Of a stretch of DNA of 50,430 bases, positions 43,075 to 50,109 are shown one piece after another. The position numbers and the translations under genes were made by a program. The notes below the pieces were generated by a model, which was not told where the DNA came from, ran no database searches, and was given only the letters and a program-made list of their open reading frames with translations. Positions within the stretch are counted from its first letter, which is position 1; the number at the start of each line of letters is the position of its first letter. Source of the stretch: Nitrososphaerales archaeon (GTDB taxonomy: Archaea > Thermoproteota > Nitrososphaeria > Nitrososphaerales > JACAEJ01); assembly GCA_013388925.1 (NCBI GenBank), contig JACAEJ010000015.1, positions 1-50,430 of the forward strand, written 5' to 3'.

Positions 43075-44115
43075 TCATGGGGTTAGCACCGCTCTGCCCT
43101 CTATCTCACTGTGCTTTAGCCTCCTCAAGATTTCATTGGCTTCTTCAAGCCCATGCCTCTCAACTAAGATGCGAATTCCCCCGTCCTTCGCTATCTTGAT
43201 GACTTCCCGCATATCCTTCCTTGTGCCTATGAGTGTCCCCTTGACAATCTTCTCCTCATAGTATGGAAACTCTTTGATTGATCCTGAAATGCCCAGTACT
43301 ACAATCCCTCCAGGCTTCGTGGCCTTTAACGCCTCTTCTATGGCTCTATCATAGGGGGCGAAGACTATGGAAGAGTCTGCGTAGTTCGTCCTCCTGAAGT
43401 ATTTTACAATGTCCTCTTCCTCTGGTGAAACCACAGAGTGTGCACCGAGCTCAGAGGAGACTTTGAGATGCTTCTTGCTTCTGCTTACAGCAACGACCTT
43501 AGCACCCCGAAGCTTGGCCATCTGTAGAGCGACCTGTCCCACTCCTCCCATCCCAAAGATTGCAACGGTCTTGCCAAGAGAAGCATCGCTATACTCGACG
43601 GCTTTGTAGGCCGTAACACCGGGGCAAAAGAGTGGGGTCGCCTCAAGATCATCTAAATTGTCTGGCACCTTGTAAACAAAGCGATACGGGGCTTTGATAT
43701 ATTCAGCATAGCCTCCATCGACAGACTGACCTGTCAACACTTTTCTTTTGCAAAGATTCTCCCTCCCACCAAGACAATAATCGCAGACACCACAGGCGTG
43801 GTACAGAGGTTGTATGCCAACTCTCTCTCCAACTTCCAAACCCTCTACACCTCTACTTATAGAGTCGATTGTGCCGACTATTTCGTGGCCTGGAATGATA
43901 GGTAGCTTAGTTGGAAAGCCACGCTTTACCCACTCCCCCTCTATCATATGCAGATTTGAGCGGCATACACCACAAGCTCTGATTTTCACCAAGACTTCTT
44001 CTTCACTTAAAGAAGGAACATCTACGGAGGCCACTCTCAAGGGCCTACTCTCTATGGGCGCGGTTTTGTCAAGAAGGACGGCCTTCAAGGTCTCTCGAGA
44101 CTTTTTTAAAGGCAA
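43075..44115 (-). CDS. Zinc-dependent alcohol dehydrogenase, MDR family
   Basis: 346 residues. ACGVCRSNLHMIEG gives the first zinc ligand, PGHEIVGTIDSI the next His/Glu, and CGVCDYCLGGRENLC the structural zinc Cys cluster. The NAD(P) Rossmann motif is VAIFGMGGVGQVALQMAKLRGA. A medium-chain dehydrogenase of the propanol-preferring class; the substrate is unknown. It is divergent from a small zinc-protein gene. Confidence 0.9.
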   Translation of the reverse strand: MPLKKSRETLKAVLLDKTAPIESRPLRVASVDVPSLSEEEVLVKIRACGVCRSNLHMIEGEWVKRGFPTKLPIIPGHEIVGTIDSISRGVEGLEVGERVGIQPLYHACGVCDYCLGGRENLCKRKVLTGQSVDGGYAEYIKAPYRFVYKVPDNLDDLEATPLFCPGVTAYKAVEYSDASLGKTVAIFGMGGVGQVALQMAKLRGAKVVAVSRSKKHLKVSSELGAHSVVSPEEEDIVKYFRRTNYADSSIVFAPYDRAIEEALKATKPGGIVVLGISGSIKEFPYYEEKIVKGTLIGTRKDMREVIKIAKDGGIRILVERHGLEEANEILRRLKHSEIEGRAVLTP

Positions 44116-44192
44116 GATTGGTGATAAGTTTTACGCATTCTTGAGCGCTAAAAGGTTAATAAAGCAAGTTACTCTATATACAAGGACTAGGG

Positions 44193-44357
44193 TTGGCAGA
44201 AGTCGCCGATGAGACATACATAAAGCGCTGTGCAAAATGTGGCAAGAAGATAATCAAGCCCGTTCTATATCATGGTTACGTCTTCTGTTCGGATGATTGC
44301 AAGAAGGAATTTATGTCTTCCAAAAAGCCTCTTGGAACAAAACGAAGGAAAGCATAA
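44193..44357 (+). CDS. 54-residue zinc-binding protein (TRASH/YHS-like)
   Basis: TTG 44193 to TAA 44357. The protein reads MAEVADETYIKRCAKCGKK, then VLYHGYVFCSDDCKKEF and a basic tail GTKRRKA. CAKCG and FCSDDC form a Cx2C-x15-Cx3C treble-clef pattern like TRASH metal-sensor or YHS domains. A stop lies in frame about ten codons upstream (44160), and TTG is the only likely start. CTATATA at 44174-44180 and TTAATAAA at about 44155-44162 are TATA candidates. Such small proteins can be metal sensors or chaperones. It was too short for routine ORF calling, but the cysteine spacing supports it. Confidence 0.68.
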   Translation: MAEVADETYIKRCAKCGKKIIKPVLYHGYVFCSDDCKKEFMSSKKPLGTKRRKA

Positions 44358-44390
44358 ATAACTATCCCATTATCTAATCAACGTCTAACC

Positions 44391-44537
44391 ATGCAACAGA
44401 TGGATACTTCAAAGAACTTCGTTAAGGAAGGTTTTGGAAGTATTATTGTTAGAGATTCGTATAGGATTTCTAACGATCCATCTATGAAGGCTGTTAGGGA
44501 TTATTTTCTCATTCACTGCTTTTTCCGAAGAGAATAG
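44391..44537 (+). CDS. Short possible ORF, 48 aa, unrecognised
   Basis: ATG 44391 to TAG 44537 gives a 48-residue peptide starting MQQMDTSKNFVKEGFG and ending HCFFRRE. There is no known motif and no clear ribosome site. It fills the gap between the small zinc protein and the DUF655 gene. Codon use is more AT-rich than its neighbours. I list it only as a possibility. Confidence 0.22.
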   Translation: MQQMDTSKNFVKEGFGSIIVRDSYRISNDPSMKAVRDYFLIHCFFRRE

Positions 44538-44552
44538 TACAAGATTGTCTCG

Positions 44553-45161
44553 ATGGTAGAGAAGGCAAGCAACCATTTTGGAAAAGGCTTGAAAATGTCA
44601 ATCAAGACAAATCCCCTAAGAAGATACGAAGAGTACGCCTATGTTCTAGACTTTATTCCTCATGGCAAATCCTCGACTGTAAGAGAGAGGGAGGGACCCT
44701 TGGTCCAGGCCATAGGAGAAGAATGGCTGACCCTGCTGGAGGTACTGGCCATGAACAGGGTGACCTTCGAGTTTGGAGAGAGGATCTGCATAGCAAGGGA
44801 GGGAAGGACGAAGGTGGTGAGCGTTCTTGGGAAGCTCGAATACAAGGATCTGACGAACGAAGCAAAGAATGAGCTACCCGTAGTATGTGAGAAGATGGTG
44901 AGGGAGAACGAGAAGAAGTACGTAGCCTACTTTAACGAACTACAACCCGTAACTCCAAGACTTCATGCCCTTGAGTTGATACCCGGAATAGGCAAGACCT
45001 TCATGAAACAGATACTTAATGGGCGAGAGAAGAAACCCTTCGAGAGCTTCGATGACATTCAATCAAGGATAGGGTTTAGGGATCCAGCAAAGCAGATAGC
45101 AAAGCGCTTGGTTGATGAGATATCAGGAAGTGCTAGGATAACCATATTTGTGAGGAAATGA
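44553..45161 (+). CDS. DUF655 family RNA-binding-like protein
   Basis: 202 residues: EEYAYVLDFIPHGKSSTVREREGPLVQAIGEEWLTLLEVL near the start and LHALELIPGIGKTFMKQILNGREKKPFESFDDIQSRIGFRDPAKQIAKRLVDEI at the C-terminus, the latter a helix-hairpin-helix-type nucleic-acid-binding module. DUF655 genes lie next to ksgA in many archaea, as here (20-bp gap). The function is likely in rRNA or translation, from context and fold. ATG 44595 (MSIKTNPLRRYEEYAYV) is another possible start. Confidence 0.9.
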   Translation: MVEKASNHFGKGLKMSIKTNPLRRYEEYAYVLDFIPHGKSSTVREREGPLVQAIGEEWLTLLEVLAMNRVTFEFGERICIAREGRTKVVSVLGKLEYKDLTNEAKNELPVVCEKMVRENEKKYVAYFNELQPVTPRLHALELIPGIGKTFMKQILNGREKKPFESFDDIQSRIGFRDPAKQIAKRLVDEISGSARITIFVRK

Positions 45162-45180
45162 AGGTGCGAGTTCGAAGTCA

Positions 45181-45987
45181 TTGTATTTAGAAAAATCTTC
45201 CAGTAGATCTGAAAAAAGGGCATACAACAGACGGATGAAGAGAAGAAGACTAGGGCAGCATTGGCTTGTAGATGATGAGTTGCTCAAAGGAATGGTAAAG
45301 TCTGCGAACGTGTCCAAGAACGACATAGTCTTTGAGATGGGCTCTGGAACTGGCAACCTCACAGAGATTCTATGTAAAAGAGCAAAGAAGGTGTTCTCAT
45401 ACGAGATAGACAAATCTCTTTTTAGCATCGCCAAATCAAGACTGATTAGATTTAAGAATCTAAAGCTAATTAATGGGGATGCCCTCGAGTCTGGGTATAA
45501 GTTCAATAAATTGATCTCGAACATACCTTACTCCAAATCGGGTAAGTTCATAGAATGGTTGAGTAAGAAGGATTTTGATAAGGCTATAGTAACCGTTCAA
45601 AAAGAATTTGCAGATAAGCTACTCTCCCAAACAGGCTCCAAGTACTATAGGGCCATCACCATCATAGCAAGGTCGAGCTTCGAAATAGAGCCATTGAAGT
45701 TGGTTGGCAGAGAAGCCTTTGAGCCTAGACCGAGGGTAACTTCTTTGATTCTCTTGTTGAAGCCAAAGCAAGACAGGATGGATGACTCCGTTATTCTTTA
45801 CACAAAACTACTCTTTTCTTTTCGTGGTAAAAAGGTTGTAAACGCCATAAAGACTATCTGTGAAAAGTATGGCAAAGACTATGATGCCATGCTAAAGAAA
45901 CTAGATTCTGAAACCCAACAGAAGAGGGTAGAGCATTTGGAGGTTGAAGAATCGGTAAGAATGGCTAAAGAATTATCGAGCCTTTGA
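45181..45987 (+). CDS. ksgA: 16S rRNA adenine dimethyltransferase KsgA/Dim1
   Basis: 268 residues from TTG 45181, or 250 from ATG 45235 (MKRRRLGQHWLVDDELL), which looks more like the family start. The SAM motif is FEMGSGTGNLTEILCKRAKKVFSYEID, the catalytic motif is ISNIPYSKS (N..PY), and the C-terminal domain includes EPRPRVTSLILLL. It dimethylates the two adjacent adenosines near the 3' end of 16S rRNA. DUF655 lies upstream and hemK converges downstream, a conserved archaeal neighbourhood. Confidence 0.95.
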   Translation: MYLEKSSSRSEKRAYNRRMKRRRLGQHWLVDDELLKGMVKSANVSKNDIVFEMGSGTGNLTEILCKRAKKVFSYEIDKSLFSIAKSRLIRFKNLKLINGDALESGYKFNKLISNIPYSKSGKFIEWLSKKDFDKAIVTVQKEFADKLLSQTGSKYYRAITIIARSSFEIEPLKLVGREAFEPRPRVTSLILLLKPKQDRMDDSVILYTKLLFSFRGKKVVNAIKTICEKYGKDYDAMLKKLDSETQQKRVEHLEVEESVRMAKELSSL

Positions 45988-46536
45988 TGCTTCCATCACA
46001 AAGATATCTTCAAAGAACATTTTGCGTGATCCTATCTTTCTAACCCTGAACCCCCTCTCCTTTAGCATCTCTATAGCTTTATCATAGCTCGATATGATTG
46101 ACGAGACAAATACCATCTTCCCTGAATTTGATATCGATCTTAATGAGTGGACTATGAATTTCACCATAACCTCTATACCCTCTTTGCCCCCGTCCACTGC
46201 TATGTCAACGATCTTCTTAGAAGGAAGGTAGGGAGGGTTGAATACGATAAGGTCAAAGCATCCTTCACGAAAGGGGCTTGCTCCGTCACAGCAGATGAGC
46301 TCAACGTTACTACACTTAAAAGATTTCAACCTCTCTTTTGCATCTCTTAAAGCCCTTCTGCTTATATCCGTCCCTGCCACAAAGAGGCTTCTTTTGGAGA
46401 GCTCTGCTGTTACAAAGCCTGAGCCCACCCCTATCTCTAGCACATTTTTGCCACAGTATCTTCTGACAGCATCGGTAAGCAGGAAGGTATCCTCTGCTGG
46501 TTCGTAGGAACCATGTCTCACGCTTTTGAATAACAA
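45973..46536 (-). CDS. HemK/Mtq2-type protein glutamine methyltransferase
   Basis: 187 residues; YEPAEDTFLLTDAV, NVLEIGVGSGFVTAELSKRS, VAGTDISRRALRDAKERL and the NPPY motif in DLIVFNPPYLPSKK. Methylates the Gln of the GGQ motif in release factor aRF1 in archaea and eukaryotes. The stop overlaps the convergent ksgA stop by 15 bp. Confidence 0.93.
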   Translation of the reverse strand: MLFKSVRHGSYEPAEDTFLLTDAVRRYCGKNVLEIGVGSGFVTAELSKRSLFVAGTDISRRALRDAKERLKSFKCSNVELICCDGASPFREGCFDLIVFNPPYLPSKKIVDIAVDGGKEGIEVMVKFIVHSLRSISNSGKMVFVSSIISSYDKAIEMLKERGFRVRKIGSRKMFFEDIFVMEASKAR

Positions 46537-46585
46537 GAATGACTAATTTAACTTAACCTTGCATTTTCGTTATGGTGATCGACCG

Positions 46586-46797
46586 ATGCCCTGAGCAAGG
46601 AGGAGGACGTAGAAAAGCAGGAAATTAGCAATACCTTAAGAAAAAGACTTAAATTCTTAATTCTCTTTGTTTCATGGTTGATTGTGCCTATCTTAGTCTG
46701 CATAACCGTATCCATGGCCTTCTTCGCCAGAAGCGTGGCTAACCAAATCAAACATCAAGTCTTGAGCATGTTTGTTTTACGAACTAATACTTCTTGA
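46586..46797 (+). pseudogene. Small membrane protein gene with a frameshift directly after the start codon
   Basis: A perfect Shine-Dalgarno-like GGTGAT (46574-46579) lies 6 bases before ATG 46586, but that frame reads ATG CCC TGA. Starting one base earlier, at CTG 46591, the frame stays open for 68 codons and encodes a convincing protein: charged N-terminus SKEEDVEKQEISNTLRKRLK, a membrane segment FLILFVSWLIVPILVCITVSM, then FFARSVANQIKHQ. One missing C in ATGCC(C)CTGAGC would restore MPLSKEEDVEKQE. So a single-base deletion, an assembly error, or a CTG start is likely. Confidence 0.45.
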
Positions 46798-47038
46798 GGA
46801 ACCAAGTTTTATCGAATTCTTTGATCTGCTTGACTGTAGTTTCAGGCTTCCAGACTACACGCATTGCTATGTCCTTCTCCATGTTTATGCCCTTGTAGAG
46901 TTCCAGCCAGATGAAGGCAGGTATTGTATAGACAGCTATGGCGAGCTTACCAGCATCAGTTACGAACTCTTTATACCTCTCCTTTCTTATGATATAGACG
47001 CTGTCAAAGGTTGTTTCCAACGTTTCACCTTTAAGCAT
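46784..47038 (-). CDS. Hypothetical small protein, 84 aa
   Basis: 84 residues: FDSVYIIRKERYKEFVTDAGKLAIAVYTIPAFIWLELYKGINMEKDIAMRVVWKPE. Mixed alpha/beta composition, one moderately hydrophobic stretch, no cysteines; family not recognised. ATG 47038 is the track start. TTG 47020 lies 4 bases after GGTGA and is an alternative start. The opposite strand is also open here, but its translation has the low-complexity look of an antisense frame. It ends within the last bases of the frameshifted membrane protein gene. Confidence 0.55.
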   Translation of the reverse strand: MLKGETLETTFDSVYIIRKERYKEFVTDAGKLAIAVYTIPAFIWLELYKGINMEKDIAMRVVWKPETTVKQIKEFDKTWFLKKY

Positions 47039-47108
47039 GAAGAGTGAACCGTTACATAAGTTTTACGTTGATTAGGACGTATTCTAATAGAACTGAGATG
47101 GGATTTTG

Positions 47109-48221
47109 TTAACTAGCGTCCAGACGACCTCTAATCTCTATCATATCCCCATCCTTTAGCTCAAAGCCTTTACCAACCCTTATCCCATCTAGTTCATCCT
47201 TCCTCCAGACCCTAGCATATTGAAAGAACTTAACCAAATCCTTATGAATCTTCTCAGCGACTTCAACAACCCTTGCTCCTCTCCTCATTATTAGGGGTCT
47301 TCTTTCTGGCTCCTTCCCTATCCCTTTCGTATGTATTCGAATGAGTCCGAGCCCTCCTAGAATGTGTGATGCGAGGGCATCTGAACTGGTGGACGAATCA
47401 AGAACTATTACGTTGGGAGTTAGAGCCTTCAATTGTTCAGACTGATCCTTTCTTAAAGTGACAAAGAAGGCCTTCTTCATTATTCTCCCGAATAGCGATG
47501 ACTCAACGTCATCAAGGGTGGCGTCTCTAGCTATCTTGACTATTGCATTTCTAACTTTATAGCCAGACATGAAGTCTACTATATCTCTGTCATTACAGAA
47601 ATCCGATGATCCTGCCACCCTTATCCCCCCACTTGGTGTTGATACTATCTCTACCCGTGGATAGTTCAATTGAATGTCTATGTTATGGCCTTCAAACCAG
47701 TCTATGACGTCTTTTGCATAATTCGGGGGCTCGTAACCCAAGGCTACAAGTATGCCATCGGCGTTTCTGATCAGGCTCATAAAGCGCTCCAACTTTTCTT
47801 CACTCATCCTCTTGTCAAAAGGTGCAACTATAAGCTGGAATTGGACACCGAGTCCTTTGAATACTCCCAGTACGGGTTTCGTCAGCGTCTCATGGTACTT
47901 TATGTGAGTTCCTGCTAGAAGATTGAAGAAAGAAGTGGCTGTCTCTAAGCTCCCAACAATAGCCATCTGGATGAACTCTTCCTTCTTGATTGCCCACTCT
48001 GATCGGGATGAGCCTTTGCGTCTTGCTTTAATTTTCTCTAATTCCTCCTCCAAGGATGCCATCTGCCTTTTGATGGAGACTTCGAGTTTTTCAGTTCCTT
48101 TGTGCTTGTGGAAGCTGGAGTAGAATTCTTTTAATAGACGAAGCTTGGTGGCTGGATCTCTAGCAGCTTTAGCCTCCGCCCACTTCGCCTTCGCCTTCTC
48201 TGGTAGGTTTGTGACCATCAT
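47109..48221 (-). CDS. DRG/Obg-like pseudo-GTPase with C-terminal TGS domain
   Basis: 370 residues from ATG 48221 (MMVTNLPEKAKAKWAEAKAARDPATKL), which matches the DRG N-terminus; the track ATG 48266 adds 15 doubtful residues and overlaps the divergent gene. A coiled helical region (KLEVSIKRQMASLEEELEKIKARRKG) is followed by the expected G-domain position, but the P-loop is degenerate: MAIVGSLETATSFFNLLAGT lacks GKS, and the DxxG switch is absent. The C-terminus is a TGS domain (LIRIHTKGIGKEPERRPLIM...GDMIEIRG). DRG proteins act at the ribosome; this one probably keeps binding but not GTP hydrolysis. Confidence 0.8.
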   Translation of the reverse strand: MMVTNLPEKAKAKWAEAKAARDPATKLRLLKEFYSSFHKHKGTEKLEVSIKRQMASLEEELEKIKARRKGSSRSEWAIKKEEFIQMAIVGSLETATSFFNLLAGTHIKYHETLTKPVLGVFKGLGVQFQLIVAPFDKRMSEEKLERFMSLIRNADGILVALGYEPPNYAKDVIDWFEGHNIDIQLNYPRVEIVSTPSGGIRVAGSSDFCNDRDIVDFMSGYKVRNAIVKIARDATLDDVESSLFGRIMKKAFFVTLRKDQSEQLKALTPNVIVLDSSTSSDALASHILGGLGLIRIHTKGIGKEPERRPLIMRRGARVVEVAEKIHKDLVKFFQYARVWRKDELDGIRVGKGFELKDGDMIEIRGRLDAS

Positions 48222-48264
48222 GCTCAAATATGTAGGGAAAGAGTAAAAGATTTTGGTTATTCCC

Positions 48265-48969
48265 ATGAGAAGCCTTTCGATAGCTCTTGTCGAGCCTTTC
48301 TATGAAGTGAACGTGGGGCACGTTGCAAGGGTCATGAAGAACTTTGGAATAGACGAGCTGTTATTGATCAAGCCAAGAGTCGATCTGAGTAAGGCAAGGA
48401 AGTTCGCATCTCACGGTGTAGACATACTCGAAAAGTCGAAGGAGACGAACTTCAACCATATGGTAAAGAACTTCGATATGATCGTCGGTACCACTGCAAT
48501 AGTGAGCAAGAAACCATCTAACATCGCGAGGAAGGCATCGACGCCAGAAGATCTTGCCAAGAATCTGGGAGGTTTTGTGGGGAGTGTATGCCTAGTCTTT
48601 GGGCGTGAGGCGACAGGTCTAAACAACAAAGAGCTGAAGCTCTGTGATCTGGTAGTGAGCATACCCACTGGTACCGACTATAGAACCTTGAACATATCCC
48701 ACTCTGTAGCCATAATACTATACGAAATATCGAAGCAAGGAGTGGAGAGCATCGAGGAGAGGGCATCAAGAGAGGATAGAGAGAGGGTGATTAAATATTC
48801 GATGAAACTGGCTAAAATATGCTCTTACAAGGAGCACAAGATACCCTTGCTGAGAAACGCCATGAAAAGGTTACTTGCAGAGAGCAGGATCAGCCCAAGA
48901 GAGGCCTATCTTGCCATGGGCCTTTTTAGGAAGGCAGTTCTAGCTTTAGAAAAGGAGAAAAAAGGCTAA
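48265..48969 (+). CDS. SpoU/TrmH-family RNA methyltransferase (TrmJ-like)
   Basis: 234 residues from ATG 48265 (MRSLSIALVEPFYEVNVGHVARVMKNFGIDELLLIKP); the TTG 48253 start is less likely. The knotted-SAM motifs are VCLVFGREATGLNNKELKLCDLVVSIPTGTDYRTLNISHSVAIILYEI. TrmJ-like enzymes 2'-O-methylate tRNA position 32 or nearby. A C-terminal helical region (residues 165-234) is unlike bacterial TrmJ. It diverges from the pseudo-GTPase gene with only about 43 bp between the starts. Confidence 0.92.
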   Translation: MRSLSIALVEPFYEVNVGHVARVMKNFGIDELLLIKPRVDLSKARKFASHGVDILEKSKETNFNHMVKNFDMIVGTTAIVSKKPSNIARKASTPEDLAKNLGGFVGSVCLVFGREATGLNNKELKLCDLVVSIPTGTDYRTLNISHSVAIILYEISKQGVESIEERASREDRERVIKYSMKLAKICSYKEHKIPLLRNAMKRLLAESRISPREAYLAMGLFRKAVLALEKEKKG

Positions 48970-49163
48970 GTCCTTCGCCCATGCAAACGAATCGCGATAG
49001 ACAACATTCGAATCGATTTCTTTCCATATATCCTACTCCTAAATACTGTCGATTGATAGTCGAATCCAAGAGCAACTTATTCTCTTACTTGGTTCAAGTC
49101 CACAAAGCTAAATGACAACAGACCGATACAGTGAATGCTAGCCCTAGGCTCGATGTAGATCAT
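48970..49163. other. Intergenic region, 194 bp, no gene seen
   Basis: No ORF or RNA gene is supported. GGTTCAAGTCC at about 49090-49100 resembles a tRNA T-loop but no flanking stems are present. ACT-GTCGATTGAT-AGT (about 49046-49058) is a weak short inverted repeat. Confidence 0.4.
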
Positions 49164-49424
49164 CTAGAGGTACGGATCCACATCGTCGTGAACCTCTATC
49201 TCTTCCTGCTCTTTTGTATCGTCCCCTTCCACCTTGAACAAGGTCTCCTGTGAGTGGCGGATGGCCGCCCTTTTCCTCTGGAACCAAGTGCCATAGAGCT
49301 TGCCACACGCCTTGCACCTTACGCCAAAGTCAGAGTAGAACAGCACCTCTCCTCCGCAGGTGCATTTTCCGTAGGTACCACGCTCCTCGAGTACTTGAAT
49401 CGTTCGGACCGTTCTTTGCCTCAA
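49164..49424 (-). CDS. Zinc-ribbon protein, 86 aa, unrecognised family
   Basis: 86 residues from TTG 49424, chosen because GGGGGAG lies 3 bases upstream and the longer frame to ATG 49496 would read through the promoter palindrome. The sequence shows KCTCGGEVLFYSDFGVRCKACGKLYGTWFQRKRAAIRH, a zinc ribbon of the CxCGG...CxxCG type, then an acidic tail (EGDDTKEQEEIEVHDDVDPYL). It is probably a nucleic-acid- or protein-binding zinc protein. Its promoter carries an 18-bp perfect palindrome, suggesting regulation. Confidence 0.7.
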   Translation of the reverse strand: MRQRTVRTIQVLEERGTYGKCTCGGEVLFYSDFGVRCKACGKLYGTWFQRKRAAIRHSQETLFKVEGDDTKEQEEIEVHDDVDPYL

Positions 49425-49438
49425 GTCTCCCCCTCTAA

Positions 49439-49463
49439 TTATAACATATGTTATAATATAAAC
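49439..49463 (-). promoter_or_regulatory. Promoter with an 18-bp perfect palindrome
   Basis: TTATAACATATGTTATAA (49439-49456) is a perfect palindrome. On the minus strand it is preceded by TTTATATTA, a good TATA box (about 49455-49463). The predicted transcription start falls near 49433, just in front of the GGGGGAG ribosome site. The palindrome thus lies between the TATA box and the start site, where an archaeal repressor would block polymerase. Confidence 0.55.
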
Positions 49464-49590
49464 CTTTAGGCTGCCTTTCTGAAAAAGTCTGGCCATCTAA
49501 ATCATGCTTTAGAAAGATCTATGTTTTGGAATTTTTCAAATCATCAAATGTTATGCTCTACAATGACCTTTGGCAAGAGCATCTGTTGGG

Positions 49591-49627
49591 CTTATGGTGC
49601 ATACCTATGAATGGGCATGACCATAAG
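49591..49627. promoter_or_regulatory. Inverted repeat upstream of the ferredoxin gene
   Basis: CTTATGGT (49591-49598) and ACCATAAG (49620-49627) form a perfect 8-bp inverted repeat with a 21-bp spacer; further pairing (CAT/ATG and CC/GG) continues inward past a bulged G. It ends 41 bp before the ferredoxin ATG and 1 bp before a TTTAAAATT TATA-like stretch. It could be an activator site, or a terminator-like hairpin. Confidence 0.45.
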
Positions 49628-49668
49628 GTTTAAAATTGAACAAATATAAGCCCGAAGGTGGATAGAAA

Positions 49669-49983
49669 ATGCCTATAGATCCAAACTTCAAGAGCAACAG
49701 GAAGTTAGAAGGCAAGCACGAAGGTCACGACATTTGGGGTCCAGTCAATCCACCCAAAGTACTGGGAATACATGGTAGTGTAGTAGCATTAGACTTAGAT
49801 ATTTGCACAGGTGAAGGTACCTGCATAGATGTCTGTCCTGTGGCTGTATTCGATTGGCTGAATTCTCCTGGTCATCCAACCTCTGAAAAGAAGTCAGACC
49901 CTATAAGAGAACCCGATTGCATATATTGCATGGCTTGTGAGACTCAATGCCCAGAACAAGCCATTAAGATAATTCAGCCCTAA
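49669..49983 (+). CDS. zfx: Zinc-containing ferredoxin (7Fe/8Fe, Sulfolobus type)
   Basis: 104 residues. The N-terminal zinc-binding extension includes HEGHDIWGPVNPPKVLGIHG with several His. The cluster motifs are CTGEGTCIDVCPVAVF (first, C-x5-C-x3-CP, probably [3Fe-4S]-type because one Cys is missing) and CIYCMACETQCPEQAI (second, [4Fe-4S]). The protein is the likely soluble electron carrier for 2-oxoacid oxidoreductases and for the hydrogenase's NuoI-like subunit. GGTGGA lies about 8 bases before the ATG. Confidence 0.93.
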   Translation: MPIDPNFKSNRKLEGKHEGHDIWGPVNPPKVLGIHGSVVALDLDICTGEGTCIDVCPVAVFDWLNSPGHPTSEKKSDPIREPDCIYCMACETQCPEQAIKIIQP

Positions 49984-50109
49984 TCAAATCACATCAATCT
50001 AGCAGGCCAAAAGGCCGCCACACCATCTAGTACATCTTGACTCTCCTAGTGTGTCGCTTGTCCCATTTTTGCCTACACATACTTAATTATGGTGAACTGA
50101 TAGGTTACA

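Noticed and set aside
46548-46751. 67-aa minus-strand ORF
   Set aside because: It is antisense to the frameshifted membrane-protein frame, which has a perfect ribosome site; the minus translation is Ser/Leu-rich and lacks any start context.
46772-47047. 91-aa plus-strand ORF (MFYELILLEEPSF...)
   Set aside because: It lies exactly antisense to the 84-aa minus ORF, whose composition looks more like a real protein; the plus frame reads as its shadow.
49080-49110. tRNA T-loop-like GGTTCAAGTCC
   Set aside because: The T-stem would have only about three pairs, and no D-arm, anticodon arm or acceptor stem can be drawn around it.
50000-50030. AGGCCAAAAGGCC hairpin near 50001
   Set aside because: A 4-5 bp stem with a 4-base loop is too small to call a terminator or RNA gene with confidence.
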